From: Plumapathes pennacea
Taxonomy: Eukaryota > Cnidaria > Anthozoa > Antipatharia > Myriopathidae
Direction: 5' to 3'
Assembly: GCA_964036295.1 (NCBI GenBank)
Contig: OZ038470.1
Coordinates: 9,081,078-9,145,077 of the forward strand
DNA: 64,000 bases
Shown here: positions 20,520-34,148 of the stretch, piece after piece
How the letters are laid out: every line of letters starts with the position of its first letter
Numbering within the stretch: the first letter of the stretch is position 1
The notes under the pieces: generated by a model
Database searches by the model: none
What the model saw: only the letters and a program-made list of their open reading frames with translations
Told to the model about the DNA's origin: nothing
Program-made: the position numbers and the translations under genes

Positions 20520-21700
20520 TTATGAAGATGGCTGAACCCTTACATCTTTCACAACTCCATCACTAACGAAGACTGCTGCATCTGAAACAACAAACACGTG
20601 ACAATCGACGGTCGTAGAAGCAATTCCAGCCACGTCTACAACTAATCTCGCACCATCCTGAGATCTTCCAACCACAATTCCGTCTCCATGAAGATTGTTA
20701 TCTGGTGTGGATCTCAAATCAATCCACAATGCGAACTTGCCATTATGAAAGTCAATTTCCTTAAAGTGATCCTCGACATAATCAAACCTTTTCAAAATCA
20801 TTGGCCAAACATCCTCTCGTAAAATTCCGTCTGAAAATAACTTGTGTGGAACACCATTTATAGAAACCTTTACCGAATTAACAAGAGGATTAATAAACTC
20901 CTCAGCTTTTCTTTCTCCTGAATCGAAACTCTTTAAAAAGAATAACATGATTCCCTTTCATACAACTTCTTGGTGTGTTTACGTGCAAATTAAAAACAGC
21001 CCCCGTACCAATATCCTTCGAGGCTAACGTTTCAAAATGATGCACATCCTCAAAGTAAAAAGTTCTCCCACTTTGATAAACGCTACTCGCTTGAATTGCT
21101 AAATTTTCATCTTCAATGGTTGCGTATTCCAATTCTATGTGTGTTAACTCATATCCATGGCCTTTGGTATTGTCTGAAGTTACAACTATATCAGACGCAT
21201 TAGCAAGTTTTATCTCAAATCTTAGGTTTGACTTCAGCCCACTTGGATAATAAACCCCATGATCGTCTAACAGCAGGTGAGATAGTGGAATACGATACCT
21301 GTGAGCGTAGGATAAATTCGTGAGTTTCATAATCTTAGAATCGCCAGTTTCTGCCGCTCTAATCTTTCTTTTGTCTTCTTGTCATGATTCCTCTTTTCAT
21401 ATCTTCCTCACACGTCAACATATCATGATACCCATGAAAAATGTCATATTTGTCTGTGTCACAAATAGTTTTTCCTCCAAAGAAAATTTTCATGTGGTTC
21501 ACTAAATTTCTTGATACGTTTTGAACGAGGTGGTTGCTTGCAACACCCTTTTCTATCTTGACGTTAAACCTCAAAAACATACTCTTTGGAACGAAAACCA
21601 TGTTTCATACAACCTCGGGTACATTAACATAATGTGTTTTTCCAGGCTTACCAGACGATGGTGTGAAAGTCGTCCTATGAACTGTCCTCTCTGCCTTCAT
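20520..21700 (-). pseudogene. MCP: U4: MCP
   Basis: Matches U2 including SHLLLDDHG and YYPSG, without the two extra bases of U2. A private C near 21651 gives SSGKPGK. Confidence 0.82.
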
Positions 21701-21787
21701 TGCCTTCGACAATCTTGGCCTTCTATTCGGATTAAGTATTTTCTGCAAACGACATATTATTTTAAAAACATCAAAACAAATCTTTAA

Positions 21788-22769
21788 ATGAAAAACATGG
21801 AAAAGATTTATTACTCTTCTCAAAAGGATATTGGAAGGGTTTATCCGCAGTCAAGAAACTTTCTACAGAAGCTAAAGTTAGCCTAGAAGAAGCAAGAGAT
21901 TGGCTATCAAAACAGGCGCTTTGGCAAATTTATCTTCCTCCACCGAACTATGTTCCAAGACCACATTGGATTATTTCAGAACCAAACGAAATTCACCAAG
22001 CAGATCTCCTATTCCTCCCCCACGATAAAGTTGGAAGAAAAACTTATAAATATGCTTTAGTCGTTATTGATATTGCTTCAAGATATGTCGATGTAGAAGC
22101 TTTGACAAGTAAATCAAGTGGTGAAGTGTCAAACGCTTTCAAGAAAAATTACTCAAGAAAGTAAAAATGGCAAAAACTTTGATTGTTGATCCGGGAAGAG
22201 AGTTTGTTGGATCTGTAACGGTTCTTATGAATGAAAAGAAACTAGTTATCAAAGATCGGAAACTGCTAATCACAGAGCACAAGCATTCGTCGAGAGAGCG
22301 AACAAAACATTCGGAGAAAAAATATTTAGTCAACAATATGCTGACGAAATGTTAACTGAAGGTAGATCAACAAAGTGGATAAATAGATTACCAAATATCG
22401 TGAAAACTATCAACAACCACGTCACTCGACTGACTGGCAAAAAAGCCATCGACGCTTATCGTGAGAAAAATGTTGAACAAAAGACTAAGAATTATTCAAG
22501 ACCTGTTGGGTTTAATGAAAAAAGGCTTGACTCAATCGAAAAAGTAAGATATCTTGTCTTGCCAGGAGAGGAAGGAGGAAACGTAAGAAGGGCAACAGAT
22601 CCCATATGGAGTACAAACGTTTTTGAGTTGAAAAAATCCATAATATCTAAAAATCAACCAGTTTTGTATTATTTAGTCGATGGACCAAAAAGAGGATTCG
22701 CCAGAGAAGAATTACTAATCATACCATATGGCACAGAATTACCTCCAAAAATTTGTCTTAAAACAATAA
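21788..22769 (+). pseudogene. INT: U5: INT
   Basis: Same TAA, 3-bp loss and extra A as U3. A private G to C near 22312 changes TTGGGAG to TTCGGAG and removes the in-frame TTG. Confidence 0.86.
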
Positions 22770-22774
22770 CTTTT

Positions 22775-23549
22775 CTAAATATCTTTAATCCTATAATGCC
22801 TTAAGGCTAAGGTGTCTATCCCATTTGGTAATATGTTTCTTTTATCGTCTTCCCTACTAAGTGCTATTTTGTTCACTTCTTCCGTGTATATGTCATGATC
22901 GCGACTTCTAATTAGATTCATCACCCTCATTTTCTTACCGCCGTTGATAAGACAATCTTCATAATCCTGAAAATTTATATCCTTATTAACAAGAAGGATA
23001 TTGGAATGTTTAAGGATGAAGTCGGTGGAAGACACGTTTGAAGAATCGAGTACGTAAGAGTCAAGCTTAGCTCTCAAACTGACAAACTATGAAATTTGTC
23101 TTCCACCGACTTCATCCTTAAACATTCCAATAACCTTCTTGTTAACTCCAGTAGTAATTCCTGAAGGATGATCCTTTGGGTAATTACTAGTGTCAAACGA
23201 TGTTAAGACATCCCCACTAATACCTTTATAAAAATCATCCGTCTCTATCTCATATATTAATGAATAAGTGTCAGTAAATAGTAACCTTGCCTTATCATTG
23301 TACTTCTCTTTGATGTAACCATAATGAAAATCATACATCAACGTTTTACTTATGTCAAGTATTGACATTCCCAAGTAAACTGGTTTATCAAATAATAGCT
23401 TCGTCCTATGCATGTGAATAGCTGCTAAATCATTCACAAAATATTTTCCTTTTATCAAAGCTTGGTTTTGAGATAAGTTTCCTAGCTTGTGACTCGTTAG
23501 TGACCAACTTAATGTCTACCCTATTTCGGATATTTTCCATGGTTTTTCC
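22775..23549 (-). pseudogene. POLB: U5: PolB C-terminal part, type b
   Basis: As in U3: TDTYS, an inverted repeat with the GATATTGG variant, and an extra T near 23432 (CATTCAC) that shifts the frame upstream. Confidence 0.87.
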
Positions 23550-24007
23550 TCAGAAACTTTTGATGCATACCTGCAAATTCTTCTTCCTAATTGTTTATTA
23601 TTCAACAAATCTTTCTTCAAAGACTCTTCATCGTCCAAAGTAAGGATATACGAAAGTCCTTTAAAAATTCCATCAACAACTATTCCCATTCCATCTTTCA
23701 TTAACTCTTGTCCGGACTTTTCTTCATAAACTTTGAATAAACATTCTAAATCAGAATCCTTCATCTTTCTAATATCAACTGCACTTATGTTTCCTCCTAC
23801 ATATTCTTCCAAACCAAGCGTCATGGCAACTGACGCAAGAATATCTCTTTTTCTCGATATTTCACTTTGTACCTCTGGATCTATTTCAGCTTCCTTTTGT
23901 GATTCTTTCTTCTTACTTTGTGTTAGTTTTCTTTTTGCTTTAGGTTTTTGTTCTTCTTTTGTTTCGTTCTCTTCAAGATTAACGTAATCGTTTACAGTTT
24001 CTGCCAT
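23550..24007 (-). pseudogene. U5: truncated Lys/Glu-rich protein with fused tail
   Basis: Open 163-codon frame identical in layout to U3, with EEYVGGN as in U1 and U3; units to the right have EEYVGEN. Confidence 0.74.
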
Positions 24008-24027
24008 TTATTTGTCATAACAAAATT

Positions 24028-24665
24028 TTAAGTTGTTTGTGGAATTTCAATATGATATGTAAATGGATGGCAAAGAGAAAAACAAATCCTTGAGTGTTTT
24101 TCATTTTTTAGTATTTCACAAATAGTTTTCTTTTCATTATTATCAATTCCAGAACCAAACTTTTTAAAAAGTAAATCTGTTCCATCAAATTCTGGATTAT
24201 AAAATGCAATAATGCAACCAAGATTTTCTCTGAATGGTTTCGCAATGCTAGTCAATTGTTGAGTTAGAACCCAAACAGAAATTCCAATATGTCGTCCACT
24301 GAAGCGAGATCGATGAGTTTGCTGCTTCGTTTCTTCACATCTGCACTCACTGCACAATCATCAAGAATTATGAGAACTTTGGTTTGTCTTTGTAAATCAT
24401 CCATTTTGGTGTCGTGAAATAGATCTGCACAAATCTCCAAACACTCTTCAACATCTTCAGATTCACTCGCATTTGGCATCGTGACGAAAAAGCATTTGTC
24501 AAGATTAGCAAACCCTTCATAAGTTTTGTTAGTGGCGAACGTTGGACAAATCAAACAAAAAAGTCGAAAACATACTTGGTCGATCTCTCAAAAGATCGAC
24601 CAAGTATTGTGTTTTCCCACAATTTGTTGGGCCAGTAATCAAGCAAAATCGTATATTTTTAAATC
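24028..24665 (-). pseudogene. ATP: U5: ATPase
   Basis: Same breaks as U3. Walker A GPTNCGKT is unchanged. Confidence 0.85.
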
Positions 24666-25846
24666 TTATGAAGATGGCTGAACCCTTACATCTTTCACAA
24701 CTCCATCACTAACGAAGACTGCTGCATCTGAAACAACAAACACGTGACAATCGACGGTCGTAGAAGCAATTCCAGCCACGTCTACAACTAATCTCACACC
24801 ATCCTGAGATCTTCCAACCACAATTCCGTCTCCATGAAGATTGTTATCTGGTGTGGATCTCAAATCAATCCACAATGCGAACTTGCCATTATGAAAGTCA
24901 ATTTCCTTAAAGTGATCCTCGACATAATCAAACCTTTTCAAAATCATTGGCCAAACATCCTCTCGTAAAATTCCGTCTGAAAATAACTTGTGTGGAACAC
25001 CATTTATAGAAACCTTTACCGAATTAACAAGAGGATTAATAAACTCCTCAGCTTTTCTTTCTCCTGAATCGAAACTCTTTAAAAAGAATAACATGATTCC
25101 CTTTCATACAACTTCTTGGTGTGTTTACGTGCAAATTAAAAACAGCCCCCGTACCAATATCCTTCGAGGCTAACGTTTCAAAATGATGCACATCCTCAAA
25201 GTAAAAAGTTCTCCCACTTTGATAAACGCTACTCGCTTGAATTGATAAATTTTCATCTTCAATGGTTCCGTATTCCAATTCTATGTGTGTTAACTCATAT
25301 TCATGGCCTTTGGTATTGTCTGAAGTTACAACTATATCAGACGCATTAGCAAGTTTTATCTCAAATCTTAGGTTTGACTTCAGCCCACTTTGATAATAAA
25401 CCCCATGATCGTCTAACAGCGGGTGAGATAGTGGAATATGATACCTATGAGCGTAGGATAAATTCGTGAGTTTCATAATCTTAGAATCGCCAGTTTCTGC
25501 CGCTCTAATCTTTCTTTTGTCTTCTTGTCATGATTCCTCTTTTCATATCTTCCTCACACGTCAACATATCATGATACCCATGAAAAATGTCATATTTGTC
25601 TGTGTCACAAATAGTTTTTCCTCCAAAGAAAATTTTCATGTGGTTCACTAAGTTTCTTGATACGTTTTGAACGAGGTGGTTGCTTGCAACACCCTTTTCT
25701 ATCTTGACGTTAAACCTCAAAAACATACTCTTTGGAACGAAAACCATGTTTCATACAACCTCGGGTACATTAACATAAAGTGTTTTTCCAGGCTTAGCAG
25801 ACGGTGGTGTGAAAGTCGTCCTATGAACTGTCCTCTCTGCCTTCAT
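24666..25846 (-). pseudogene. MCP: U5: MCP
   Basis: Carries the same private substitutions as U3 and the two usual frameshifts; no 13-bp deletion. Confidence 0.82.
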
Positions 25847-25933
25847 TGCCTTCGACAATCTTGGCCTTCTATTCGGATTAAGTATTTTCTGCAAACGACA
25901 TATTATTTTAAAAACATCAAAACAAATCTTTAA

Positions 25934-26918
25934 ATGAAAAACATGGAAAAGATTTATTACTCTTCTCAAAAGGATATTGGAAGGGTTTATCCGCAGTCAA
26001 GAAACTTTCTACAGAGGCTAAAGTTAGCCTAGAAGAAGCAAGAGATTGGCTATCAAAACAGGCGCTTTGGCAAATTTATCTTCCTCCACCGAATTATGTT
26101 CCAAGACCACATTGGATTATTTCAGAACCAAACGAAATTCACCAAGCAGATCTCCTATTCCTCCCCCACGATAAAGTTGGAAGTAAAACTTATAAGTATG
26201 CTTTAGTCGTTATTGATATTGCTTCAAGATATGTCGATGTAGAAGCTTTGACAAGTAAATCAAGTGGTGAAGTGTCAAACGCTTTCAAGAAAATTTACTC
26301 AAAAAAGTGAAAATGGCCAAAAACTTTGATTCTTGATCCGGGAAGAGAGTTTGTTGGATCTGTAACGGTTCTTATGAATGAAAAGAAACTAGTTATCAAA
26401 GATCGGAAACTGCTAATCACAGAGCACAAGCATTCGTCGAGAGAGCGAACAAAACATTGGGAGAAAAAATATTTAGTCAAAAATATGCTGACGAAATGTT
26501 AACTGAAGGTAGATCAACAAAGTGGATAAATAGATTACCAAATATCGTGAAAACTATCAACAACCACGTCACTCGACTGACTGGCAAAAAAGCCATCGAC
26601 GCTTATCGTGAGAAAAATGTTGAACAAAAGACTAAGAATTATTCAAGACCTGTTGGGTTTAATGAAAAAAGGCTTGACTCAATCGAAAAAGTAAGATATC
26701 TTGTCTTGCCAGGAGAGGAAGAAGGAGGAAACGTAAGAAGGGCAACAGATCCCATATGGAGTACAAACGTTTTTGAGTTGAAAAAATCCATAATATCTAA
26801 AAATCAACCAGTTTTGTATTATTTAGTCGATGGACCAAAAAGAGGATTCGCCAGAGAAGAATTACTAATCATACCATATGGCACAGAATTACCTCCAAAA
26901 TTTGTCTTAAAACAATAA
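25934..26918 (+). pseudogene. INT: U6: INT
   Basis: TGA at 26308; otherwise as U4, with open C-terminal frame 26457-26918. Confidence 0.87.
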
Positions 26919-26923
26919 CTTTT

Positions 26924-27723
26924 CTAAATATCTTTAATTCTATAATGCCTTAAGGCTAAGGTGTCTATCCCATTTGGTAATATGTTTCTTTTATCGTCTT
27001 CCCTACTAAGTGCTATTTTGTTCACTTCTTCCGTGTATATGTCATGATCGCGACTTCTAATTAGATTCATCACCCTCATTTTCTTACCGCCGTTGATAAG
27101 ACAATCTTCATAATCCTGAAAATTTATATCCTTATTAACGACAGCCTTGTTAACGCCCTTACACTTCTTTTCCTCCTCGTTTGAAGAATCGAGTACGTAA
27201 GAGTCAAGCTTAGCTCTCAAACTGACAAACTCTGAAATTTGTCTTCCACCGACTTCATCCTTAAACATTCCAATAACCTTCTTGTTAACTCCAGTAGTAA
27301 TTCCTGAAGGATGATCCTTTGGGTAATTACTAGTGTCAAACGATGTTAAGACATCCCCACTAATACCTTTATAAGAATCATCCGTCTCTATCTCATACAT
27401 TAATGAATAAGTGTCAGTAAATAGTAACCTTATCATTGTAAGCCTTATCATTGTACCTCTCTTGTACTTCATTGTACTGCTCTTTAATGTAACCATAATG
27501 AAAATCATACATCAACGTTTTATTTATGTCAAGTATTGACATTCCCAAGTAAACTGGTTTATCAAATAATAGCTTCGTCCTATGCATGTGAATAGCTGCT
27601 AAATCATTCACAAAATATTTTCCTTCTATCAAAGCTTGGTTTTGAGATAAGTTTCCTAGCTTGTGACTCGTTAGTGACCAACTTAATGTCTACCCTATTT
27701 CGGATATTTTCCATGGTTTTTCC
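26924..27723 (-). pseudogene. POLB: U6: PolB C-terminal part, type a with duplication
   Basis: Keeps EEEKKCKGVNKAV. The small duplications between TDTYS and the upstream helix (27430-27482) insert about 25 bp and shift the frame; a further extra T lies near 27606. Confidence 0.87.
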
Positions 27724-28181
27724 TCAGAAACTTTTGATGCATACCTGCAAATTCTTCTTCCTAATTGTTTATTATTCAACAAATCTTTCTTCAAAGACTC
27801 TTCATCGTCCAAAGTAAGGATATACGAAAGTCCTTTAAAAATTCCATCAACAACTATTCCCATTCCATCTTTCATTAACTCTTGTCCGGACTTTTCTTCA
27901 TAAACTTTGAATAAACATTCTAAATCAGAATCCTTCATCTTTCTAATATCAACTGCACTTATGTTTTCTCCTACATATTCTTCCAAACCAAGCGTCATGG
28001 CAACTGACGCAAGAATATCTCTTTTTCTCGATATTTCACTTTGTACCTCTGGATCTATTTCAGCTTCCTTTTGTGATTCTTTCTTCTTACTTTGTGTTAG
28101 TTTTCTTTTTGCTTTAGGTTTTTGTTCTTCTTTTGTTTCGTTCTCTTCAAGATTAACGTAATCGTTTACAGTTTCTGCCAT
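27724..28181 (-). pseudogene. U6: truncated Lys/Glu-rich protein with fused tail
   Basis: Open 163-codon frame; first unit with EEYVGEN, the variant kept in units to the right. Confidence 0.74.
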
Positions 28182-28201
28182 TTATTTGTCATAACAAAAT
28201 T

Positions 28202-28839
28202 TTAAGTTGTTTGTGGAATTTCAATATGATATGAAAATGGATGGCGAAGAGAAAAACAAATCCTTGAGTGTTTTTCATTTTTTAGTATTTCACAAATAGT
28301 TTTCTTTTCATTATTATCAATTCCAGAACCAAACTTTTTAAAAAGTAAATCTGTTCCATCAAATTCTGGATTATGAAATGCAATAATGCAACCAAGATTT
28401 TCTCTGAATGGTTTCGCAATGCTAGTCAATTGTTGAGTTAGAACCCAAACAGAAATTCCAATATGTCGTCCACTGAAGCGAGATCGATGAGTTTGCTGCT
28501 TCGTTTCTTCACATCTGCACTCACTGCACAATCATCAAGAATTATGAGAACTTTGGTTTGTCTTTGTAAATCATCCATTTTGGTGTCGTGAAATAGATCT
28601 GCACAAATCTCCAAACACTCTTCAACATCTTCAGATTCACTCGCATTTGGCATCGTGACGAAAAAGCATTTGTCAAGATTAGCGAACCCTTCATAAGTTT
28701 TGTTAGTGGCGAACGTTGGACAAATCAAACAAAAAAGTCGAAAACATACTTGGTCGATCTCTCAAAAGATCGACCAAGTATTGTGTTTTCCCACAATTTG
28801 TTGGGCCAGTAATCAAGCAAAATCGTATATTTTTAAATC
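28202..28839 (-). pseudogene. ATP: U6: ATPase
   Basis: Usual hairpin shift and 1-bp deletion. It retains IIAFHNPE as in U1 (IMAFHNPE), whereas U3 and U5 read IIAFYNPE. Confidence 0.85.
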
Positions 28840-30007
28840 TTATGAAGATGGCTGAATCCTTACATCTTTCACAACTCCATCACTAACGAAGACTGCTGCA
28901 TCTGAAACAACAAACACGTGACAATCGACGGTCGTAGAAGCAATTCCAGCCACGTCTACAACTAATCTCACACCATCCTGAGATCTTCCAACCACAATTC
29001 CGTCTCCATGAAGATTGTTATCTGGTGTGGATCTCAAATCAATCCACAATGCGAACTTGCCATTATGAAAGTCAATTTCCTTAAAGTGATCCTCGACATA
29101 ATCAAACCTTTTCAAAATCATTGGCCAAACATTCCGTCTGAAAATAACTTGTGTGGAACACCATTTATAGAAACCTTTACCGAATTAACAAGAGGATTAA
29201 TAAACTCCTCAGCTTTTCTTTCTCCTGAATCGAAACTCTTTAAAAAGAATAACATGATTCCCTTTCATACAACTTCTTGGTGTGTTTACGTGCAAATTAA
29301 AAACAGCCCCCGTACCAATATCCTTCGAGGCTAGCGTTTCAAAATGATGCACATCCTCAAAGTAAAAAGTTCTCCCACTTTGATAAACGCTACTCGCTTG
29401 AATTGCTAAATTTTCATCTTCAATGGTTGCGTATTCCAATTTTATGTGTGTTAACTCATATCCATGGCCTTTGGTATTGTCTGAAGTTACAACTATATCA
29501 GACGCATTAGCAAGTTTTATCTCAAATCTTAGGTTTGACTTCAGCCCACTTTGATAATAAACCCCATGATCGTCTAACAGCGGGTGAGATAGTGGAATAC
29601 GATACCTGTGAGCGTAGGATAAATTCGTGAGTTTCATAATCTTAGAATCGCCAGTTTCTGCCGCTCTAATCTTTCTTTTGTCTTCTTGTCATGATTCCTC
29701 TTTTCATATCTTCCTCACACGTCAACATATCATGATACCCATGAAAAATGTCATATTTGTCTGTGTCACAAATAGTTTTTCCTCCAAAGAAAATTTTCAT
29801 GTGGTTCACTAAGTTTCTTGATACGTTTTGAACGAGGTGGTTGCTTGCAACACCCTTTTCTATCTTGACGTTAAACCTCAAAAACATACTCTTTGGAACG
29901 AAAACCATGTTTCATACAACCTCGGGTACATTAACATAAAGTGTTTTTCCAGGCTTAGCAGACGATGGTGTGAAAGTCGTCCTATGAACTGTCCTCTCTG
30001 CCTTCAT
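28840..30007 (-). pseudogene. MCP: U6: MCP with 13-bp deletion
   Basis: Loss of 13 bp near 29131 (ACATTCCG for ACATCCTCTCGTAAAATTCCG) adds a third break in the C-terminal half. This deletion recurs in U7, U9, U11, U13 and U14. Confidence 0.82.
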
Positions 30008-30094
30008 TGCCTTCGACAATCTTGGCCTTCTATTCGGATTAAGTATTTTCTGCAAACGACATATTATTTTAAAAACATCAAAACAAATCTTTAA

Positions 30095-31083
30095 ATGAAA
30101 AACATGGAAAAGATTTATTACTCTTCTCAAAAGGTATTGGAAGGGTTTATCCGCAGTCAAGAAACTTTCTACAGAAGCTAAAGTTAGCCTAGAAGAAGCA
30201 AGAGATTGGCTATCAAAACAGGCGCTTTGGCAAATTTATCTTCCTCCACCGAATTATGTTCCAAGACCACATTGGATTATTTCAGAACCAAACGAAATTC
30301 ACCAAGCAGATCTCCTATTCCGCCCCCACGATAAAGTCGGAAGAAAAACTTATGTATATATATATGCTTTAGTCGTTATTGATATTGCTTCAAGATATGT
30401 CGATGTAGAAGCTTTGACAAGTAAATCAAGTGATGAAGTGTCAAACGCTTTCAAGAAAATTTACTCAAGAAAGTAAAAATGGCAAAAACTTTGATTGTTG
30501 ATCCGGGAAGAGAGTTTGTTGGATCTGTAACGGTTCTTATGAATGAAAAGAAGCTAGTTATCAAAGATCGGAAACTGCTAATCACAGAGCACAAGCATTC
30601 GTCGAGAGAGCGAACAAAACATTAGGAGAAAAAATATTTAGTCAACAATATGCCGACGAAATGTTAATTGAAGGTAGATCAACAAAGTGGATAAATAGAT
30701 TACCAAATATCGTGAAAACTATCGACAACCACGTCACTCGACTGACTGGCAAAAAAGCCATCGACGCTTATCGTGAGAAAAATGTTGAATAAAAGACTAA
30801 GAATTATTCAAGACCTGTTGGGTTTAATGAAAAAAGGCTTGACTCAATCGAAAAAGTAAGATATCTTGTCTTGCCAGGAGAGGAAGAAGGAGGAAACGTA
30901 AGAAGGGCAACAGATCCCATATGGAGTACAAACGTTTTTTAGTTGAAAAAATCCATAATATCTAAAAATCAACCAGTTTTGTATTATTTAGTCGATGGAC
31001 CAAAAAGAGGATTCGCCAGAGAAGAATTACTAATCATACCATATGGCACAGAATTACCTCCAAAATTTGTCTTAAAACAATAA
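30095..31083 (+). pseudogene. INT: U7: INT, heavily decayed
   Basis: Beyond the TA tract and the core TAA it has TAG in CATTAGGAG near 30623, TAA in GTTGAATAAAAG near 30789 and TAG in TTTTTTAGTTG near 30940, so even the C-terminal third is closed. Confidence 0.85.
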
Positions 31084-31088
31084 CTTTT

Positions 31089-31863
31089 CTAAATATCTTT
31101 AATTCTATAATGCCTTAAGGCTAAGGTGTCTATCCCATTTGGTAATATGTTTCTTTTATCGTCTTCCCTACTAAGTGCTATTTTGTTCACTTCTTCCGTG
31201 TATATGTCATGATCGCGACTTCTAATTAGATTCATCACCCTCATTTTCTTACCGCCGTTGATACGACAATCTTCATAATCCTGAAAATTTATATCCTTAT
31301 TAACAAGAAGGTTATTGGAATGTTTAAGGATGAAGTCGGTGGAAGACACGTTTGAAGAATCGAGTACGTAAGAGTCAAGCTTAGCTCTCAAACTGACAAA
31401 CTATGAAATTTGTCTTCCACCGACTTCATCCTTAAACATTCCAATAACCTTCTTCTTAACTCCAGTAGTAATTCCTGAAGGATGATCCTTTGGGTAATTA
31501 CTAGTGTCAAACGATGTTAAGACATCCCCACTAACACCTTTATAAAAATCATCCGTCTCTATCTCATATATTAATGAATAAGTGTCAGTAAATAGTAACC
31601 TTGCCTTATCATTGTACTTCTCTTTGATGTAACCATAATGAAAATCATACATCAACGTTTTACTTATGTCAAGTATTGACATTCCCAAGTAAACTGGTTT
31701 ATCAAATAATAGCTTCGTCCTATGCATGTGAATAGCTGCTAAATCATTCACAAAATATTTTCCTTCTATCAAAGCTTGGTTTTGAGATAAGTTTCCTAGC
31801 TTGTGACTCGTTAGTGACCAACTTAATGTCTACCCTATTTCGGATATTTTCCATGGTTTTTCC
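31089..31863 (-). pseudogene. POLB: U7: PolB C-terminal part, type b
   Basis: TDTYS; the inverted repeat now reads AAGGTTATTGG, a better match to its partner than in U3 and U5, but the partner has CTTCTTAAC. Shares GVKKKVIG with U8, U11, U13 and U14. Confidence 0.87.
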
Positions 31864-32321
31864 TCAGACACTTTTGATGCATACCTGCAAATTCTTCTTC
31901 CTAATTGTTTATTATTCAACAAATCTTTCTTCAAAGACTCTTCATCGTCCAAAGTAAGGATATACGAAAGTCCTTTAAAAATTCCATCAACAACTATTCC
32001 CATTCCATCTTTCATTAACTCTTGTCCGGACTTTTCTTCATAAACTTTGAATAAACATTCTAAATCAGAATCCTTCATCTTTCTAATATCAACTGCACTT
32101 ATGTTTTCTCCTACATATTCTTCCAAACCAAGCGTCATGGCAACTGACGCAAGAATATCTCTTTTTCTCGATATTTCACTTTGTACCTCTGGATCTATTT
32201 CAGCTTCCTTTTGTGATTCTTTCTTCTTACTTTGTGTTAGTTTTCTTTTTGCTTTAGGTTTTTGTTCTTCTTTTGTTTCGTTCTCTTCAAGATTAACGTA
32301 ATCGTTTACAGTTTCTGCCAT
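31864..32321 (-). pseudogene. U7: truncated Lys/Glu-rich protein with fused tail
   Basis: Open 163-codon frame; base change near the junction (TCAGACAC for TCAGAAAC) is shared with U10 and U13. Confidence 0.74.
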
Positions 32322-32341
32322 TTATTTGTCATAACAAAATT

Positions 32342-32979
32342 TTAAGTTGTTTGTGGAATTTCAATATGATATGAAAATGGATGGCGAAGAGAAAAACAAA
32401 TCCTTGAATGTTTTTCATTTTTTAGTATTTCACAAATAATTTTCTTTTCATTATTATCAATTCCAGAACCAAACTTTTTAAAAAGTAAATCTGTTCCATC
32501 AAATTCTGGATTATAAAATGCAATAATGCAACCAAGATTTTCTCTGAATGGTTTCGCAATGCTAGTCAATTGTTGAGTTAGAACCCAAACAGAAATTCCA
32601 ATATGTCGTCCACTGAAGCGAGATCGATGAGTTTGCTGCTTCGTTTCTTCACATCTGCACTCACTGCACAATCATCAAGAATTATGAGAACTTTGGTTTG
32701 TCTCTGTAAATCATCCATTTTGGTGTCGTGAAATAGATCTGCACAAATCTCCAAACACTCTTCAACATCTTCAGATTCACTCGCATTTGGCATCGTGACG
32801 AAAAAGCATTTGTCAAGATTAGCGAACCCTTCATAAGTTTTGTTAGTGGCGAACGTTGGACAAATCAAACAAAAAAGTCGAAAACATACTTGGTCAATCT
32901 CTCAAAAGATCGACCAAGTATTGTGTTTTCCCACAATTTGTTGGGCCAGTAATCAAGCAAAATTGTATATTTTTAAATC
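32342..32979 (-). pseudogene. ATP: U7: ATPase
   Basis: Usual breaks. One hairpin arm is mutated (GGTCAATC near 32894), creating a stop directly after the Walker A segment. Confidence 0.84.
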
Positions 32980-34148
32980 TTATGAAGATGGCTGAAATCC
33001 TTACATCTTTCACAACTCCATCACTAACGAAGACTGCTGCATCTGAAACAACAAACACCTGACAATCGACGGTCGTAGAAGCAATTCCAGCCACGTCTAC
33101 AACTAATCTCACACCATCCTGAGATCTTCCAACCACAATTCCGTCTCCATGAAGATTGTTATCTGGTGTGGATCTCAAATCAATCCACAATGCGAACTTG
33201 CCATTATGAAAGTCAATTCCCTTAAAGTGATCCTCGACATAATCAAACCTTTTCAAAATCATTGGCCAAACATTCCGTCTGAAAATAACTTGTGTGGAAC
33301 ACCATTTATAGAAACTATTACCGAATTAACAAGAGGATTAATAAACTCCTCAGCTTTTCTTTCTCCTGAATCGAAACTCTTCAAAAAGAATAACATGATT
33401 CCCTTTCATACAACTTCTTGGTGTGTTTACGTGCAAATTAAAAACAGCCCCCGTACCAATATCCTTCGAGGCTAACGTTTCAAAATGATGCACATCCTCA
33501 AAGTAAAAAGTTCTCCCACTTTGATAAACGCTACTCGCTTGAATTGCTAAATTTTCATCTTCAATGGTTGCGTATTCCAATTCTATGTGTGTTAACTCAT
33601 ATCCATGGCCTTTGGTATTGTCTGAATTTACAACTATATCAGACGCATTAGCAAGTTTTATCTCAAATCTTAGGTTTGACTTCAGCCCACTTTGATAATA
33701 AACCCCATGATCGTCTAACAGCGGGTGAGATAGTGGAATACGATACCTCTGAGCGTAGGATAAATTCGTGAGTTTCATAATCTTAGAATCGCCAGTTTCT
33801 GCCGCTCTAATCTTTCTTTTGTCTTCTTGTCATGATTCCTCTTTTCATATCTTCCTCACACGTCAACATATCATGATACCCATGAAAAATGTCATATTTG
33901 TCTGTGTCACAAATAGTTTTTCCTCCAAAGAAAATTTTCATGTGGTTCACTAAGTTTCTTGATACGTTTTGAACGAGGTGGTTGCTTGCAACACCCTTTT
34001 CTATCTTGACGTTAAACCTCAAAAACATACTCTTTGGAACGAAAACCATGTTTCATACAACCTCGGGTACATTAACATAAAGTGTTTTTCCAGGCTTAGC
34101 AGACGATGGTGTGAAAGTCGTCCTATGAACTGTCCTCTCTGCCTTCAT
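32980..34148 (-). pseudogene. MCP: U7: MCP, 3' end reading into ATPase
   Basis: It has the 13-bp deletion. An extra A near 32998 shifts the last codons so one open frame (32894-33262) runs from the capsid C-terminal half through the Walker A motif of the ATPase. Confidence 0.8.

Larger units (their letters stand above)
18685..21787 (+). repeat. U4: short 3.1-kb unit, type a
   Basis: It has the same 1,071-bp PolB-ATPase deletion junction as U2 and is nearly identical to it from the PolB 3' end onward. Confidence 0.9.
21788..25933 (+). repeat. U5: 4.15-kb unit, type b
   Basis: Nearly base-for-base copy of U3, the second half of the duplicated 7.25-kb dimer. Confidence 0.92.
25934..30094 (+). 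repeat. U6: 4.16-kb unit, type a with local duplications
   Basis: Shows what the 3.1-kb units looked like before the 1,071-bp deletion: sequence 27481-28551 is the part missing in U2 and U4. Confidence 0.9.
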
